The position numbers were made by a program, and so were the translations under genes. Under the pieces are notes generated by a model. That model was given only the letters and a program-made list of their open reading frames with translations. It searched no databases and was not told the origin of the DNA. A stretch of 64,000 nt of DNA from Sideroxydans sp. Lineage in GTDB: Bacteria > Pseudomonadota > Gammaproteobacteria > Burkholderiales > Gallionellaceae. The stretch is taken from assembly GCA_028707175.1 (NCBI GenBank), contig JAQTUV010000002.1:372001-436000 (forward strand), given 5' to 3'. This document shows positions 61,301 through 64,000 of the stretch, one piece after another. The first letter of the stretch is position 1, and each line of letters begins with the position of its first letter.

Positions 61301-62670
61301 GGATTCTGATTCTGGGAGCTGGACAAGTCGGCTCGACGGTTGCCGAAAGTCTGGTGAATGAAGCGAATGACATCACCGTCGTTGATGCGGATGCCGCAAA
61401 ATTACGACTGTTGCAAGACCGCCTCGATCTGCGCACGGTCGTAGGTAACGCAGCCCATCCCTCTGTGTTGGAACAAGCCGGTATCGCCGATGCGGACATG
61501 TTGCTGGCAGTAACCATGAGCGACGAAGTCAATCTCGTCGCCTGCAAATTAGCCGCTTCGCTCTACAACACCCCCACCCGCATCGCCCGTATCCGTTCCA
61601 CCGAATATCTCAACCGCGAAGAGGTGTTCAGCGCAGACAACTTCTGCGTAGATTTCTCCATCTGCCCCGAGCAGATCCTCACCGAATACATCACCAAGCT
61701 GATCGAATTCCCAGAAGCCTTGCAGGTATTGGAGTTCGCTCAAGGCAAGGTGTCATTGGTGGCGGTGCGCGCCTTCGAAGGAGGTCCGCTGGTGGGCAAA
61801 CCTTTGAGCTTTCTACGCACTCACATGCCGCAAGTCGAAACACGCGTCGCTGCGATATTCCGCAAGGATAGAGCCATCAGCCCAGAGGGGACGACCGTCA
61901 TCGAAGACGGCGATGAGATCTTCTTCATCGCCGCCACGGAGAACATCCGCCGCGTGCTGAAAGAGATGCGCCGCATGGACAAACCAACCAAGCGCGTGAT
62001 GATCGTGGGGGGCGGCAATATCGGCAAACGTTTAGCCAAAGCGCTTGAGAACGACTACCAAGTCAAACTTATCGAATTCAATAAGAAATCCTGCGAGCGC
62101 CTCGCTGCCCAGCTGAGTAAGACACTGGTGTTGCATGGCGATTGCACCGACGAAAATCTGTTGCAACAAGAGCATGTCGAGGACGTGGATGTGTTCTGCG
62201 CACTGACCAATGATGATGAGAACAACATCATGTCAGCCTTACTAGCAAAGCAGATCGGCGCGCGCAAGGTGATCTCTCTGATCAATCGCAGCGCCTATGT
62301 CGGCTTGGTGCAAGGCGGCAAAATCGATATCGCACTTTCTCCCGCACACGTCACCATCGGTTCTTTGCTTGCGTATGTACGCCAAGGCGACGTGGCTGCT
62401 GTGCACTCTTTGCGACGTGGTGCGGCTGAAGCCTTGGAATTGATCGCCCATGGTGATCGTGAATCCTCACAAGTCGTTGGGCGCCGCATTGATGAGATCC
62501 AATCACCGCGTGGGGCAACCATCGGCGCCATCGTACGCAATGGCGAAGTCGTCATCGCACATCACGACACTGTGATCGAATCAGAGGATCACGTCATCGT
62601 GTTCGTCATCGACAAGAAGATGATCCGCAAAGTCGAGCAGTTGTTCCAAGTCAAACTCGGGTTTTTCTAA
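61297..62670 (+). CDS. trkA: Trk potassium uptake regulator TrkA
   Basis: 457 residues. Two RCK modules: first Rossmann LILGAGQVGSTVAESL with VVDADAAKLRLLQDRLDLRTVVGNA, then a second at about residue 230 (VMIVGGGNIGKRLAKAL, LVLHGDCTDENLL). Each is followed by an RCK-C domain (RVAAIFRKDRAISPEGTTVIEDGDEIFF, GAIVRNGEVVIAHHDTVIESEDHVIVFV). Cytoplasmic NAD-binding subunit that gates TrkH/TrkG. The stop TAA overlaps the trkH start ATG. Confidence 0.97.
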   Translation: MRILILGAGQVGSTVAESLVNEANDITVVDADAAKLRLLQDRLDLRTVVGNAAHPSVLEQAGIADADMLLAVTMSDEVNLVACKLAASLYNTPTRIARIRSTEYLNREEVFSADNFCVDFSICPEQILTEYITKLIEFPEALQVLEFAQGKVSLVAVRAFEGGPLVGKPLSFLRTHMPQVETRVAAIFRKDRAISPEGTTVIEDGDEIFFIAATENIRRVLKEMRRMDKPTKRVMIVGGGNIGKRLAKALENDYQVKLIEFNKKSCERLAAQLSKTLVLHGDCTDENLLQQEHVEDVDVFCALTNDDENNIMSALLAKQIGARKVISLINRSAYVGLVQGGKIDIALSPAHVTIGSLLAYVRQGDVAAVHSLRRGAAEALELIAHGDRESSQVVGRRIDEIQSPRGATIGAIVRNGEVVIAHHDTVIESEDHVIVFVIDKKMIRKVEQLFQVKLGFF

Positions 62671-64000
62671 TGCTACGCGCACTCACTGTTTTGCATGCCC
62701 TTGGCCTGCTGCTGGTCGTGTTCAGTTTGGCCTATCTGATGCCAATCGTCACCGCACTCATCTATGGCGACTATACGATGTTGCAAGATTTCATATTGGC
62801 GATGGTGTGGACTGCTGCCGCCGGATTTTTAATGTGGCTGCTGACGCGCCGTTACAAAGGCGAGCTCTCCATCCGCCACGGCTATTTATTGGTGGTCGTC
62901 ATGTGGACGGCGATGCCTGCGTTCGGCACACTCCCCTTGCTGATGATGATTCCCAATATGTCGTTCACGGATGCCTATTTCGAGACCATGTCCGGCTTGA
63001 CCACCACAGGCGCGACGGTGTTGGTGGGTTTGGATAATCTGCCGCCCGCCCTCAATATCTGGCGCCACGAGTTGAATTGGTTGGGCGGCATGGGGATCAT
63101 CGTATTAGCCGTCGCCGTATTGCCATTGCTAGGCATCGGTGGACGCCAACTGTTCAAAGCCGAGACGCCGGGACCGATGAAGGACTCCGCTTTGACACCA
63201 CGCATCGCCGACACAGCGCGTAACCTTTGGGTGATCTACGCGGGCATCACACTGGCATGCATACTGGCACTTAAGTGGGCAGGCATGAACTGGCTGGATG
63301 CGATCTGCCATGCCTTCGCCGCCCTGTCTCTCGGGGGATTTTCCACACACGATTCGAGTATCGGTTTTTTCAATTCTCCGATCATCGAATTCATTCTCAT
63401 TGTGTTCATGATCATCGCCGCGATCAATTTCGCCACTCATTTTCTGGCGTTGCGTGGTAAAACGTTGCGCGTATACCTACGCGACGCCGAGGCAGTTGCC
63501 ACACTCGCCTTGATCATAGGTAGCTGCTTTGGTATCGGCGCTTTCTTATGGTGGCAGGGAACCTATCCTGAGTTTCTGACTGCCTTGCGCCATGCCAGCT
63601 TCAATCTTGTGTCGATGGCAACCGATTGCGGTTTTGCCAGTGTGGACTTCAACCAATGGCCTATCTTCGCCCCGATGTGGATGTTGTTCTTGAGCTGTGT
63701 CGCTGTCAGTTCCGGCTCGACAGGAGGCGGTATCAAAATGATCCGTACCTTGGTATTGGTGAAGCAGGCAGGGCGTGAGTTCGTCAAACTCCTGCATCCC
63801 AATGCAGTCGATCCAATGAAGATTGGCGGCCATGTGGTGGCCAACAACATCGTGTTCGCGGTGCTGGGCTTCATCTTCTTATATTTCATCAGCATCGCAG
63901 GGCTTACTTTCGCCTTACTCATCAGCGGGCTCGATTTCATCTCGTCCTTCTCTGCTGTGATCGCTTGTATCAATAACGCCGGTCCCGGACTGAACCAAGT
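62670..64000 (+). CDS. trkH: Trk system potassium transporter TrkH, 3' end outside the window
   Basis: Starts at ATG 62670 overlapping the trkA stop (TAATG) and remains open to the last base, giving 443 residues. N terminus MLRALTVLHALGLLLVVFSL, then several membrane segments. Selectivity-filter loops of the K+ pore appear as GLTTTGATVLVGLD, and later AISLGGFSTH and ATDCGFASVDF, with a final INNAGPG near the edge. About 40 residues are expected to be missing. Operon trkAH, translationally coupled. Confidence 0.95.
   Translation, partial: MLRALTVLHALGLLLVVFSLAYLMPIVTALIYGDYTMLQDFILAMVWTAAAGFLMWLLTRRYKGELSIRHGYLLVVVMWTAMPAFGTLPLLMMIPNMSFTDAYFETMSGLTTTGATVLVGLDNLPPALNIWRHELNWLGGMGIIVLAVAVLPLLGIGGRQLFKAETPGPMKDSALTPRIADTARNLWVIYAGITLACILALKWAGMNWLDAICHAFAALSLGGFSTHDSSIGFFNSPIIEFILIVFMIIAAINFATHFLALRGKTLRVYLRDAEAVATLALIIGSCFGIGAFLWWQGTYPEFLTALRHASFNLVSMATDCGFASVDFNQWPIFAPMWMLFLSCVAVSSGSTGGGIKMIRTLVLVKQAGREFVKLLHPNAVDPMKIGGHVVANNIVFAVLGFIFLYFISIAGLTFALLISGLDFISSFSAVIACINNAGPGLNQ

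Overview
The window reads as chromosomal DNA of a betaproteobacterium. The gene types point to an autotroph-like or microaerobic member of the Nitrosomonadales/Gallionellaceae-type lineages, but that placement is inference from gene content alone. Supporting signs are the GlnK-AmtB and GlnA-NtrB-NtrC nitrogen sets with sigma-54 promoters, an OmpR/EnvZ pair, UbiK, ApaG, a phosphoketolase-acetate kinase operon, cobalamin-dependent MetH, TrkA/TrkH, and many short dispersed palindromic repeats between genes. I saw no rRNA, tRNA, CRISPR array, prophage or insertion sequence. Coding density is high, and most genes are ordinary housekeeping genes.

Layout. 0-7 kb: end of an old yellow enzyme gene, a DsbA/FrnE-like oxidoreductase, a DUF484-GGDEF diguanylate cyclase, then xfp-ackA-glutaredoxin. 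6.9-8 kb: an orphan lipoprotein and a decayed BrnT-BrnA toxin-antitoxin remnant. 7.9-12.4 kb: envZ/ompR transcribed leftward and, divergently, a four-gene operon of exported proteins (small secreted protein, DUF2202 lipoprotein, second small secreted protein, outer-membrane barrel). 12.5-15 kb: a lipoprotein and an ABC-2 exporter. 15.2-22 kb (leftward): rpe-gph-trpE-trpG-trpD-relA, where RelA lacks its ACT domain. 22-25 kb: apaG, mltA and two FKBP isomerase genes, one a tandem double-domain protein. 25-31 kb: a GIY-YIG mini-protein, metH, hemerythrin, trpB2. 31-36 kb: psiE-like, comM, ubiK, then porin-glnK-amtB behind an NtrC/sigma-54 control region.

36-40 kb: a small TTG-start protein between two matching terminators, a Ser/Thr kinase, a cyclic-nucleotide-domain GGDEF protein, purU and an unknown 131-residue protein. 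40-45 kb: murI, an ABC-F ATPase, and an AT-richer pair of fucosyltransferase-like genes (GT11-like and GT10-like). 45-48.9 kb: a TPP riboswitch, thiC, two small Cys-rich proteins, uppP and a rhodanese. 48.9-55 kb: a CDF metal exporter, then glnA behind a second NtrC/sigma-54 region, a DUF4124 protein, ntrB and ntrC. 55-64 kb: ppk, yggX, argA, a coupled FecR-OmpA pair, rsmE, a thioredoxin-fold protein, trkA and the start of trkH.

The clearest functional theme is nitrogen control. NtrB/NtrC are encoded here, and their likely targets (glnA, and the porin-glnK-amtB operon) carry palindromes matching the NtrC site plus GG-N10-GC promoters. The most likely place for something undescribed is the exported four-gene operon opposite envZ/ompR. 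Two of its products share a motif and a Gly/Arg-rich tail, and no function can be read from the sequence.
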